This document shows positions 1 through 5,336 of a DNA stretch of 6,166 bases, piece by piece (position 1 is the first letter of the stretch; every line of letters begins with the position of its first letter). The stretch spans positions 1 through 6,166 of the forward strand of contig JAADCW010000165.1 in NCBI GenBank assembly GCA_013154225.1. Reading direction: 5' to 3'. This DNA comes from Chloroflexota bacterium. Lineage in GTDB: Bacteria; Chloroflexota; Anaerolineae; Anaerolineales; DRMV01. The notes below the pieces were generated by a model. The model was not told where the DNA came from and ran no database searches. It saw only the letters and a program-made list of their open reading frames with translations. Both the position numbers and the translations under genes were made by a program.

Positions 1-769
1 GCATAATCAGCCCCGCGCCAATGGATGTGATCAGCATGGGCAAAATGAGTTTGGTCAACAACACAGGATGCTCAGCAGCGTAGGAGAAAGGCGCGAACAA
101 GGAGCGCTCTTCACGGGGTAACGGCCGCTCACGCAAGAAGGCCAAGGGGAACAAGGCCAAAAGGGAAAGCGCGGTAGTGACCAGCAAAGCCCCTCGGTAC
201 GCACCGGGCGAAGTGGGTGTAAACCCCTGCCAGGCGGCAATCCAAGAAGGCAGGTAGCCACCCAGCCAGTTGCCCACAAAAGCCGAGGCCATCTGCAAGC
301 CCGAACTGAAACTGAACAAATACGTTCGCTCCTGCTCACCGCTGTTTTCCATCAGGAAAGGGGCCATGCTGACGCCTAACAGGCTTTGCCCAATGCCCGA
401 CAGCGCGCTCATCGCGTAAAGCATGGTTTTCAAGGGAAACGCCACCATCCCAAACACCGCCAAACTCACAGTGGCTGTGCCAATGAGCAAAGAACGCTTG
501 CGCCCCAACACATCGGCCAAATAGCCCATAGGTAGCGCGGCAAACAACGCAGCCAGGCTGCTGGTGGTAATCAACTGGCCTACCAGCGCATTGTCGTAGC
601 CTAAACTCACCACATAAAAGTTGAACAACAGCCGAAACACCCCCATCGAAGCACCGGTGAGCACCACGCTGGTGAGATACAAGCGCGCGTTGGGACTAAA
701 CGCCTTGAGGCGTTCTGCATACGCGTGCAGGCCACGCGAAAGGGTGCGACAACGGGTAGCAAAAATCAT
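1..769 (-). CDS. MFS transporter, N-terminal 256 residues (3' end outside window)
   Basis: This is an integral membrane transporter of the major facilitator superfamily, cut by the left edge after 256 codons with no stop. The frame is hydrophobic throughout, with predicted membrane segments near residues 31-55, 64-85, 94-113, 117-139, 150-172, 193-213 and 237-256. The loop between segments 2 and 3 carries the MFS motif A, GYLADVLGRKR (residues 82-92), with the conserved G82, D86, G89 and R90. The start ATG (767-769) is preceded at 7 nt by GGAGGA (777-782). The gene lies 89 bp downstream of the ArsR-type regulator on the same strand and has no obvious promoter of its own, so co-transcription and control by that regulator are likely. 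An efflux role is possible for this pairing, but the substrate cannot be deduced. The N-terminal 30 residues are basic and probably cytoplasmic. Confidence 0.88.
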   Translation of the reverse strand, partial: MIFATRCRTLSRGLHAYAERLKAFSPNARLYLTSVVLTGASMGVFRLLFNFYVVSLGYDNALVGQLITTSSLAALFAALPMGYLADVLGRKRSLLIGTATVSLAVFGMVAFPLKTMLYAMSALSGIGQSLLGVSMAPFLMENSGEQERTYLFSFSSGLQMASAFVGNWLGGYLPSWIAAWQGFTPTSPGAYRGALLVTTALSLLALFPLAFLRERPLPREERSLFAPFSYAAEHPVLLTKLILPMLITSIGAGLIM

Positions 770-806
770 GCGTCCATCCTCCAAAAATCACAACCGACAT
801 GACAAT

Positions 807-835
807 GCCGACGGGCGGCTTACGCGTCCGTCGGC
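807..835 (-). other. Intercistronic hairpin between regulator and MFS gene
   Basis: An 8-bp perfect stem (807-814 with 828-835, GCCGACGG/CCGTCGGC) encloses a 13-nt loop in the 89-bp gap between the regulator stop and the transporter start. No T-run follows it on the minus strand, so it does not look like an intrinsic terminator. It could stabilise mRNA or mark a processing point. This role is an inference. Confidence 0.4.
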
Positions 836-858
836 CAACAACACCGAACAACCTACCA

Positions 859-1905
859 TCAATCCTGCGAAATGCGCAAAAAAGCTTGCAACTGGGAATA
901 CAGGGCTTCGACCTGGCTGGTGCGCGCCGCGTAGCGTTTTTCGCCTTCTTCCAGGGTCAAATAGACCAGCCCGGCCAGGCGCAACGCGTGCAGATGATGC
1001 ACCACCGTAGGCGCCCGCAGTCGAAGCCGCTTGGCCAACTGCGTTGGCGTATGCGCGCCTTCAGCCAAATAACGCAAAATACGCAACCGCGTGGGATCGG
1101 CCAAAGCCCGCAGGCCCAACAAAAGCGCGTCGGGCACTTCTTCCCCAGGCACCAGCGAAGCCCCTTCTGGCCGAGCACCAAAGACCAGCAAGCCCTCATC
1201 AGGGCCCAAACGGCGAAAGACCACCAAAGGCGAGAACCAAAACGAAGGCGCCAAAATCAGCCGAGCCACCTTTTCTGCATCGGGCAGACGCACGCCCTGG
1301 GTCAACCCTACCAGTAGGGTTTCCAACGGCTGTTGGGCGGCCTGCGCTTGTGCCTGCTGAACCGCCTGAGCCAGCCAAGGCTCCAGCCGCGCTTCTTCTT
1401 CGGCAAAAAACACCGTGTAATACGCATTCAGAGCCGGTACCAACGCCTCAGAAAAGGCATCGGCCTGCGCCCAAATCTCCAACCGGCGGCGCAGTGCAGC
1501 TTTTTTGAGGGGACGAGGATGCGAAGCAAAGGCTTGTTGGATGCGGTGCAGGTCTTCCTCATCCCAGGTCTGACGCCGGGCGATGCGCAAAAAGATCTCG
1601 CGAGCTTCGGCGGGCGTATCAGGGGCCAGGAACACTTCAGGCAAGCGGCGGTGCGGCGGGATGGCCTCCAGGGCCTGAATGGCCGTAGAAGCCTGCTGAG
1701 GGGCAGGCAGGGTAGCCACCCAGGGGAACGGGACAGGAAGGGCAGTGGCCAGGTCTTCCAAGATTTTGCGGTGTTTCTCAGGCACCCGCGCGCGCACGCC
1801 CGCGGCCCAGGCTTTCCGCAGGCCAAAATCTTTGGGATGATGCAGCACATAAAGGCTGGCAAACAAGTCGTAGGCTGTGCCGTACTGCCACTCCAGGGTG
1901 GTCAT
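859..1905 (-). CDS. ArsR-type winged-helix transcriptional regulator with long N-terminal domain
   Basis: This 348-residue protein is much longer than a classical ArsR/SmtB regulator (about 100 residues). The C-terminal part (about 263-330) is a typical ArsR winged helix: it opens with ALADPTRLRILRYL (267-280), has a recognition helix around PTVVHHLHALRLAG (299-312), and ends in a wing with YLTLEEGEKRYAAR. The first 260 residues are mostly helical, rich in Ala, Leu, Gln and Arg, and have no Cys, so a metal-thiolate sensor of the ArsR type is unlikely. I infer that this part binds an unknown ligand or mediates oligomerisation; it resembles the uncharacterised N-terminal domains found on ArsR-like proteins in Chloroflexota and Actinobacteria. 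The start ATG is preceded by GGAGGGC (1908-1914). Its promoter carries a duplicated palindromic box, consistent with autorepression, and an MFS gene follows. DNA binding is well supported; the signal is unknown. Confidence 0.88.
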   Translation of the reverse strand: MTTLEWQYGTAYDLFASLYVLHHPKDFGLRKAWAAGVRARVPEKHRKILEDLATALPVPFPWVATLPAPQQASTAIQALEAIPPHRRLPEVFLAPDTPAEAREIFLRIARRQTWDEEDLHRIQQAFASHPRPLKKAALRRRLEIWAQADAFSEALVPALNAYYTVFFAEEEARLEPWLAQAVQQAQAQAAQQPLETLLVGLTQGVRLPDAEKVARLILAPSFWFSPLVVFRRLGPDEGLLVFGARPEGASLVPGEEVPDALLLGLRALADPTRLRILRYLAEGAHTPTQLAKRLRLRAPTVVHHLHALRLAGLVYLTLEEGEKRYAARTSQVEALYSQLQAFLRISQD

Positions 1906-1913
1906 ACGCCCTC

Positions 1914-1955
1914 CGCATTAGAACATTATCTCGCGCATTAGATTATAGTCTAACG
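1914..1955 (-). promoter_or_regulatory. Promoter and tandem operator of the ArsR-type regulator
   Basis: On the minus strand a perfect TATAAT (1942-1947) has TTGCTT 17 bp upstream (1965-1970), a plausible sigma-70 promoter with a weak -35. The -10 lies inside the imperfect palindrome 1938-1953 (TTAGATTATAGTCTAA, 14 of 16 positions symmetric). The 9-mer CGCATTAGA occurs twice, at 1914-1922 and 1934-1942, exactly 20 bp apart, and both copies continue as TTAGA-N6-TCT (1918-1931 and 1938-1951; the second extends to TCTAA). One box therefore covers the -10 and the other lies just past the expected transcription start. This is the geometry expected for a dimeric repressor binding twice on the same face of DNA. 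Binding by the adjacent regulator is an inference. Confidence 0.6.
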
Positions 1956-1994
1956 CCGTCAAAAAAGCAAGCCTTTTCAGCCTCAGGTTCGGAT

Positions 1995-2028
1995 CAGCGT
2001 TCCAGCGACGTTTCGCGCTGAGCAGCGC
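1995..2028. repeat. Short inverted repeats in the rplL/regulator gap
   Basis: GCGCTG (2015-2020) and CAGCGC (2023-2028) form a tight inverted repeat, and CAGCG also occurs at 1995-1999 and 2003-2007. Together they give several alternative small stems. No reading frame with a recognisable product is present here. The stretch could be part of an interspersed repeat, but the copy number cannot be judged from one window. Confidence 0.3.
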
Positions 2029-2061
2029 AACCCGTGGGGCTTGTTTTCATCCGCGCCACAG

Positions 2062-2091
2062 AAAAAGCCCTCTCCCTCTGGGAAAGGGGCT
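2062..2091 (-). terminator. Second terminator-like hairpin downstream of rplL
   Basis: On the minus strand AGCCCCTTTCCC (2080-2091) pairs with GGGAGAGGGCT (2066-2076), with one bulged C, one G-U pair and an AGA loop, followed by TTTTT (2062-2066, sharing its first T with the stem). It lies about 60 bp past the main rplL terminator and could act as a backup. Hairpins built on CCCTCTCCC/GGGAGAGGG are common dispersed elements in bacterial genomes, so it could equally be one of those. Confidence 0.55.
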
Positions 2092-2100
2092 GGAGTGAAA

Positions 2101-2140
2101 GCGCGCCCTCTTCCCGGAAAGCGTGCCCTCTTCCCGCTTG
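2101..2140. repeat. 20-bp tandem repeat, two copies
   Basis: The units 2101-2120 and 2121-2140 share GCG(C/T)GCCCTCTTCCCG, 15 of 16 identical bases, and differ in their last four bases. The repeat is in non-coding sequence between the two terminator-like hairpins. Its function is unknown; it may be slippage within a dispersed repeat. Confidence 0.55.
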
Positions 2141-2151
2141 CCCCCTTCTGC

Positions 2152-2186
2152 AAAAAGAAAAACGCCCTGGGGCATTCCCAGGGCGT
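2152..2186 (-). terminator. Intrinsic terminator of the rplKAJL operon
   Basis: A perfect 10-bp stem, ACGCCCTGGG with CCCAGGGCGT (2177-2186 and 2162-2171), closes a 5-nt loop and is followed on the minus strand by TTTTTCTTTTT. It starts 23 bp after the rplL stop codon. This is a textbook Rho-independent terminator and shows that the transcript does not normally continue into another operon gene such as rpoB. Confidence 0.93.
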
Positions 2187-2209
2187 CAGGTGCATTTGCG
2201 CAAGACGCG

Positions 2210-2590
2210 TTAGGCGATTTCCACCACCGCGCCCGCGGCTTCCAGTTTCTTCTTGGCCTCTTCCGCAGCCTCTTTGCTGACGGCTTCGAGGATCTTGGAG
2301 CCGGGGGTCTCGGCCACGGTCTTGGCCTCTTTCAGACCCAGCGAGGTGAGTTGGCGGATGGCCTTGATGACCTCGATCTTCTTGGGGCCGGTTTCCTTGA
2401 GGATGACGTCGAATTCGGTCTTTTCCTCTTTTTCTTCCTCAGCAGCGCCACCAGCGCCGGGCATCGCGGCCACCGCGACGGGAGCGGCAGCGGAAACGCC
2501 CCATTTTTCCTCAAGCAGTTTGACCAGTTCGGCTGCTTCCATCACGGTCAACGCGCTAAGTTCTTCCACCAGTTTTTCCAAATCAGCCAT
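2210..2590 (-). CDS. rplL: 50S ribosomal protein L7/L12
   Basis: This is the multicopy ribosomal stalk protein that recruits and activates the translational GTPases EF-Tu, EF-G and IF2. The 126 residues show the usual order: an N-terminal dimerisation and L10-binding domain (about 1-34, with LTVMEAAELVKLLEEKWGV), an Ala/Gly/Pro hinge (about 35-50), an acidic linker, and the C-terminal globular domain (about 57-126) beginning EKTEFDVIL. The factor-binding helix LGLKEAK (84-90) is intact, but it is followed by TVAE where most bacteria have D-L-V-E. The start ATG has a strong AAGGAGG (2600-2606) 9 nt upstream, and the 76-bp gap to rplJ is AT-rich, which favours the high translation needed for several L12 copies per ribosome. 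It is the last gene before the operon terminator. The identification is certain. Confidence 0.98.
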   Translation of the reverse strand: MADLEKLVEELSALTVMEAAELVKLLEEKWGVSAAAPVAVAAMPGAGGAAEEEKEEKTEFDVILKETGPKKIEVIKAIRQLTSLGLKEAKTVAETPGSKILEAVSKEAAEEAKKKLEAAGAVVEIA

Positions 2591-2666
2591 GATTTGTTGC
2601 CTCCTTCAATAGTTTTTCAAATTAGGTTGGTTTATCAGGTTTATTTGCAAGGGTAAGAAATTGCGA

Positions 2667-3200
2667 TCAGGCTGCCGTGGGGGCTTCCTTTTCGCTGTAG
2701 GCTTTGAGCACCGCGGCCACCTGACGGCCAGGTTCGGCCAGCAAGCGGGCCAGTTGGCTGGCAGGCGCCATGATGGTGCCCAGCAGTTGCGCCCGCATCA
2801 CGGGCAACGGCGGCAGCGAAGCCAGGGCTTTCACCTCGTCTGCGGTGATCATCTGCTGGCCCAGGAAGCCAGCCTTCACCGCCACGGCATCGTTGCCTTT
2901 GGCAAAGTCCACAATGGCCTTGGCCACCGCGGGCGGATCTTCGAGGGCAAAGGCTATCGCAGTGCTACCCGTCAGGGCCTCTTCAGGGATAGGATAGCCT
3001 GCAGCCTCGAACGCGCGTTTGAGCAAGGTGTTCTTCGCCACCATGAAGCGGCCACCTGCTTCGCGTACGGCGTTGCGGAGCGTTTCGATTTGCGCCACGG
3101 TCAAGCCCGTGTAGGTGGTGATCACCACCGCTTGGCTATCACTGAGCAACGCTTCGTACTGCGCTACCAATGCTTGTTTGCGTTCCTTGGTTAGTGCCAA
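2667..3200 (-). CDS. rplJ: 50S ribosomal protein L10 (TTG start)
   Basis: L10 is the base of the ribosomal stalk: its N-terminal domain binds 23S rRNA and L11, and its C-terminal helix carries the L12 dimers. The 177-residue length is normal. Family hallmarks are ALTKERKQALV at the start, TYTGLTV (29-35), AKNTLLKRA (55-63), GSTAIAF (78-84) and the Leu-rich C-terminal region from LARLLAEPGRQ (150-160) that binds L12. The start codon is TTG (3198-3200). It is well supported because an in-frame TGA lies only three codons upstream, inside the strong AAAGGAGGTGA ribosome site (3208-3218), and because translation then begins at the conserved MALT. The gene is controlled by the L10 leader and attenuator in the preceding gap and is followed by rplL. 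Confidence 0.97.
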   Translation of the reverse strand: MALTKERKQALVAQYEALLSDSQAVVITTYTGLTVAQIETLRNAVREAGGRFMVAKNTLLKRAFEAAGYPIPEEALTGSTAIAFALEDPPAVAKAIVDFAKGNDAVAVKAGFLGQQMITADEVKALASLPPLPVMRAQLLGTIMAPASQLARLLAEPGRQVAAVLKAYSEKEAPTAA

Positions 3201-3239
3201 ACGCGGTCACCTCCTTTCGTTAGGATGTCCCCAGAGGGG

Positions 3240-3278
3240 AAAACAAACGGTCTTTGCTCCGCCGAAGAGCAAAGACCG
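3240..3278 (-). terminator. Attenuator terminator in the rplJ leader
   Basis: A perfect 12-bp stem, CGGTCTTTGCTC with GAGCAAAGACCG (3267-3278 and 3248-3259), encloses a 7-nt loop and is followed on the minus strand by TTTGTTTT. It stands between the L10 leader and the rplJ ribosome site, inside the operon, so it must be conditional. In Bacillus subtilis the L10-L12 complex is known to control rplJL by transcription attenuation, and this arrangement fits that mechanism. Confidence 0.88.
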
Positions 3279-3299
3279 CGAACAACCATCGTGGTTATC

Positions 3300-3366
3300 C
3301 AGAGCCTTCACCTCGGCAGGAAATTAAGCCCGCGGGCACCTGCTTTCTTCGGCGAAGCCAACCGTT
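3300..3366 (-). promoter_or_regulatory. L10 ribosomal protein leader RNA upstream of rplJ
   Basis: On the minus strand the core 3311-3343 reads GCAGGTGCC, a small CGCG loop, GGCTTAATTT, then CCTGCCGAGG. GCAGG pairs with CCTGC around an inner GCC/GGC hairpin, and the conserved CTTAATTT and CCTGCCGAGG segments match the known L10 leader, which binds the L10(L12) complex through a kink-turn-like element that mimics its rRNA site. Segment 3346-3358 (GCTTCGCCGAAGA on the minus strand) is also complementary to the loop and flanks of the downstream terminator, a likely antiterminator strand. It lies in the 191-bp rplA-rplJ gap. Confidence 0.85.
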
Positions 3367-3391
3367 ATGCACTTGTGAGGGTCGCCCTGGC

Positions 3392-4111
3392 CTATTCGGG
3401 CACTTCCATGGCCTGGGCTTGCGCAGGATCAACCTTGATGCCAGGGCCCATGGTGGGGGCCAGGGCAATGCGCTTGATGTACGTCCCTTTGGCAGCAGCG
3501 GGGCGGGCCTTTTTGACCGCGTCCACCACCACAGCCATGTTTTCGTAGAGTTTCTTTTCGTCGAAGGACACTTTCCCAATGGGCACATGCAAGTTGGCGC
3601 CCTTGTCCACACGAAATTCCACCCGGCCAGCCTTGGCTTCTTTGACGGCTCGCGGAATGTCTTCCGCGGGCACCAGGGTGCCGGCCTTGGGGTTGGGCAT
3701 CAACCCGCGCGGGCCCAAGATGCGGCCCAGGCGGCCGATTTTGCCCATCATGTCGGGCGTAGCAATCGCAACGTCAAAATCCGTCCAACCCTGCTGAATT
3801 TTCTGGATGAGTTCGTCGTCTTCCGCAACGTAATCTGCACCGGCTTCCTTGGCCAGTTTCGCGCCTTCGCCTTGGGCAAAGACCAACACCTTGACGTCCT
3901 TGCCCAAACCGTGGGGCAGAACGACGGTGCCACGCACCTGCTGATCTGCATGGCGGGGGTCCACCCCCAGACGCATGTGCAGTTCCACAGTAGCGTCAAA
4001 GTTGGCGTATGAAGTTTCCTTAGCCAATTTGATGGCTTCTTCAGGGGAATACAGCCGCTGTCGGTCAATTTTCTTTGCGGCTTCCAGGTATTTCTTTCCA
4101 CGTTTCGGCAT
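3392..4111 (-). CDS. rplA: 50S ribosomal protein L1
   Basis: L1 forms the mobile L1 stalk at the ribosomal E site, where it helps release deacylated tRNA, and it acts as a translational repressor of its own operon by binding mRNA that mimics its 23S rRNA site. The 239-residue length is typical. The family signature LGRILGPRGLMPNPKAGT spans residues 128-145, and the C-terminal KGTYIKRIALAPTMGPGIKV (208-227) is also classical. Domain I is split around the inserted domain II, as in the family. The start ATG has AGGAGG (4117-4122) 5 nt upstream. The 47-bp gap after rplK contains a putative L1-binding hairpin directly upstream of this ribosome site. The identification is certain. Confidence 0.98.
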   Translation of the reverse strand: MPKRGKKYLEAAKKIDRQRLYSPEEAIKLAKETSYANFDATVELHMRLGVDPRHADQQVRGTVVLPHGLGKDVKVLVFAQGEGAKLAKEAGADYVAEDDELIQKIQQGWTDFDVAIATPDMMGKIGRLGRILGPRGLMPNPKAGTLVPAEDIPRAVKEAKAGRVEFRVDKGANLHVPIGKVSFDEKKLYENMAVVVDAVKKARPAAAKGTYIKRIALAPTMGPGIKVDPAQAQAMEVPE

Positions 4112-4123
4112 GGGTTCCTCCTG

Positions 4124-4154
4124 GTGGTGCGAACGGGCTTTTCAGCCCTCCCAC
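4124..4154 (-). promoter_or_regulatory. Putative L1-binding mRNA element upstream of rplA (copy 2)
   Basis: The minus strand reads GTGGGAGGGCT, loop GAAA, AGCCCG, then TTCGCA and CCAC. The outer helix GTGG/CCAC and inner helix GGGCT/AGCCC (capped by a GNRA tetraloop) flank an asymmetric internal loop with GA on one side and seven bases (G to A) on the other. The CCAC arm ends one base before the rplA ribosome site. The L1 region of 23S rRNA has the same GTGGGAG...AGCC...ACCAC order. The same design precedes rplK. Confidence 0.7.
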
Positions 4155-4158
4155 GGGG

Positions 4159-4584
4159 TTAGTCAACCACCTCGATGCCCATGTTGCGGGCGGTGCCTTC
4201 GATCATGCGCATGGCCGCCTCAATATCATGGGCGTTGAGGTCTTTCATTTTGATTTCGGCGATCTCTCGAACCTGGTCACGGGTGACCTTGCCCACCTTT
4301 TCGCGGTTGGGCACCGAAGAGCCTTTTTCAACGCCTGCGGCTTTCTTGAGCAACACCGACGCGGGCGGGCTCTTCAGTTTGAAGGTAAACGAGCCATCGC
4401 TGTAGATGAAAATCTCAGCCGGGATGATTTCGCCCATCTTATCCCGAGTGCGGGCATTGTATTCTTTGCAGAAGGCCATCAGGTTGACGCCGTGGGGCGC
4501 CAGCGCAGGGCCGATGGGCGGCGCGGGATTTGCCTTCCCGGCCTCGATTTGCAATTTGACCACTGCCTTGAGTTTCTTTGCCAT
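4159..4584 (-). CDS. rplK: 50S ribosomal protein L11
   Basis: L11 binds the GTPase-associated centre of 23S rRNA together with L10, contributes to elongation factor function and is part of the thiostrepton site. The 141-residue length is standard. The N-terminal domain contains the Pro-rich switch helix region GKANPAPPIGPALAPHGVN (16-34). The usual PALG is PALA here and ATPAPP is ANPAPP, mild variants. The C-terminal RNA-binding domain contains NREKVGKVTRDQVREIAEIK (93-112) and the conserved MKDLNAHDIEAAMRMIEGTA. The start ATG has AAGGAG (4591-4596) 6 nt upstream. It follows nusG after 66 bp and precedes rplA by 47 bp; both gaps carry the L1-type element, so L11 and L1 synthesis are probably regulated together. 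Confidence 0.98.
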   Translation of the reverse strand: MAKKLKAVVKLQIEAGKANPAPPIGPALAPHGVNLMAFCKEYNARTRDKMGEIIPAEIFIYSDGSFTFKLKSPPASVLLKKAAGVEKGSSVPNREKVGKVTRDQVREIAEIKMKDLNAHDIEAAMRMIEGTARNMGIEVVD

Positions 4585-4599
4585 AATTTGCTCCTTATC

Positions 4600-4636
4600 G
4601 TGGTTTTAGCGGGCTTGGTTAGGGAAGCCCTCCCAC
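4600..4636 (-). promoter_or_regulatory. Putative L1-binding mRNA element upstream of rplK (copy 1)
   Basis: The minus strand reads GTGGGAGGGCTT (4625-4636), an 8-nt loop, AAGCCC (4611-4616), the 7-nt bulge GCTAAAA, and CCAC (4600-4603), ending three bases before the rplK ribosome site. The helices, the GA internal loop and the 7-nt bulge match the copy upstream of rplA, and the layout resembles the L1 site of 23S rRNA. In E. coli L1 represses the rplKA mRNA from a site in this same position. Confidence 0.75.
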
Positions 4637-4639
4637 ACC

Positions 4640-4653
4640 TAACCGAGCGGTTA
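4640..4653 (-). other. Palindrome at the nusG stop codon
   Basis: TAACCG and CGGTTA (minus strand) are separated by two bases; in RNA this gives a 5-bp stem with a GCTC tetraloop that includes the nusG stop codon. Part of it (GGTTAGG, 4638-4644) can instead pair perfectly with CCTAACC (4617-4623), so this hairpin competes with other folds of the rplK leader. Confidence 0.45.
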
Positions 4654-5310
4654 GGCTTTTTCCACTTGCAGGAAATCCAGTTCCACGGGTGTTTCGCGGC
4701 CAAAGAAGTTGATCAACACCCGCACTTTCCCGCGTTCCATGTCAATTTCTTCCACCGTGCCACGGAAGTCGTGGAACGGGCCTTCCACGATGCGCACCCG
4801 CTCGCCGGGGCGGAAGGTCACCTTGACACGCGGGGTTTCCGATTCCATCCGTTTGAGGATTTGGGCAACCTCTTCAGGGCGCAGGGGCGTGGGCTCATCG
4901 CCCATTCCCACAAAGCCTGTTACGCCCGGCGTGTTGCGCACCACATACCACGAATCTTCGGTGAGGATCATGTTGACCAGAATGTAGCCAGGGAAAATGC
5001 GGCGTTCCACGACGCGGCGCTTTCCGTCCTTGACCTCGATTTCCTCTTCGGTCGGGACGACCACGTCGAAAATTTTATCCTTCATGCCCATGGATTCGAT
5101 GCGCTGCTCCAGGTTATGGCGCACTTTGTTTTCGTAACCCGAATAGCAGTGCACCACGTACCAGGCGCGGCCATCGTCGGCCTCGGCCTCAAAGGAAGCC
5201 TCAGCAGACGGGGCCTCGCTGTCCTCCACGGGAGGAGCAGGCTGCATCTCTTCCTGCGGCTGGGGTGCATCCTCAGCCTGGGGCGCCACGTGTTCCGCGT
5301 CCATTTCCAT
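4651..5310 (-). CDS. nusG: Transcription termination/antitermination factor NusG
   Basis: NusG binds RNA polymerase through its NGN domain, affecting pausing and processivity, and links it to Rho or the ribosome through its KOW domain. Numbered from ATG 5308-5310 (219 residues), the NGN domain spans about 49-155 with AWYVVHCYSGYENKV (49-63), RIFPGYILVNM (104-114) and VRNTPGVTGFVG (124-135). The KOW domain spans about 165-219 with PGERVRIVEGPFHDFRGTV (168-186). The first 47 residues are an extra tail with 15 Asp/Glu, many Pro/Ala and no Lys or Arg. A GTG directly upstream (5311-5313) is in frame, but the ribosome site GGTGAGG lies only 2 nt from it and 5 nt from the ATG, so ATG is preferred. 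It follows secE by 26 bp, the usual secE-nusG pairing. Confidence 0.96.
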   Translation of the reverse strand: MEMDAEHVAPQAEDAPQPQEEMQPAPPVEDSEAPSAEASFEAEADDGRAWYVVHCYSGYENKVRHNLEQRIESMGMKDKIFDVVVPTEEEIEVKDGKRRVVERRIFPGYILVNMILTEDSWYVVRNTPGVTGFVGMGDEPTPLRPEEVAQILKRMESETPRVKVTFRPGERVRIVEGPFHDFRGTVEEIDMERGKVRVLINFFGRETPVELDFLQVEKA

Positions 5311-5336
5311 CACGACCTCACCGGGGATGTGTCAGG

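Noticed and set aside
1333..1941. A 202-codon open frame on the plus strand opposite the regulator
   Set aside because: Antisense to a well-supported ArsR-type gene, and it crosses that gene's promoter; no recognisable domain.
1957..1962. TTGACG as the -35 box of the regulator promoter
   Set aside because: It is only 9 bp from the perfect TATAAT, and no good -10 exists 16-18 bp away; TTGCTT at 1965-1970 has the correct 17-bp spacing.
3254..4012. A 252-codon open frame on the plus strand opposite rplA and the L10 leader
   Set aside because: It is the shadow of rplA; composition is not protein-like and it runs across the attenuator and leader RNA.
5311..5313. GTG as the nusG start
   Set aside because: Only 2 nt from the GAGG core of the ribosome site; the next codon is ATG with better spacing. 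The difference is one residue, so it stays possible.
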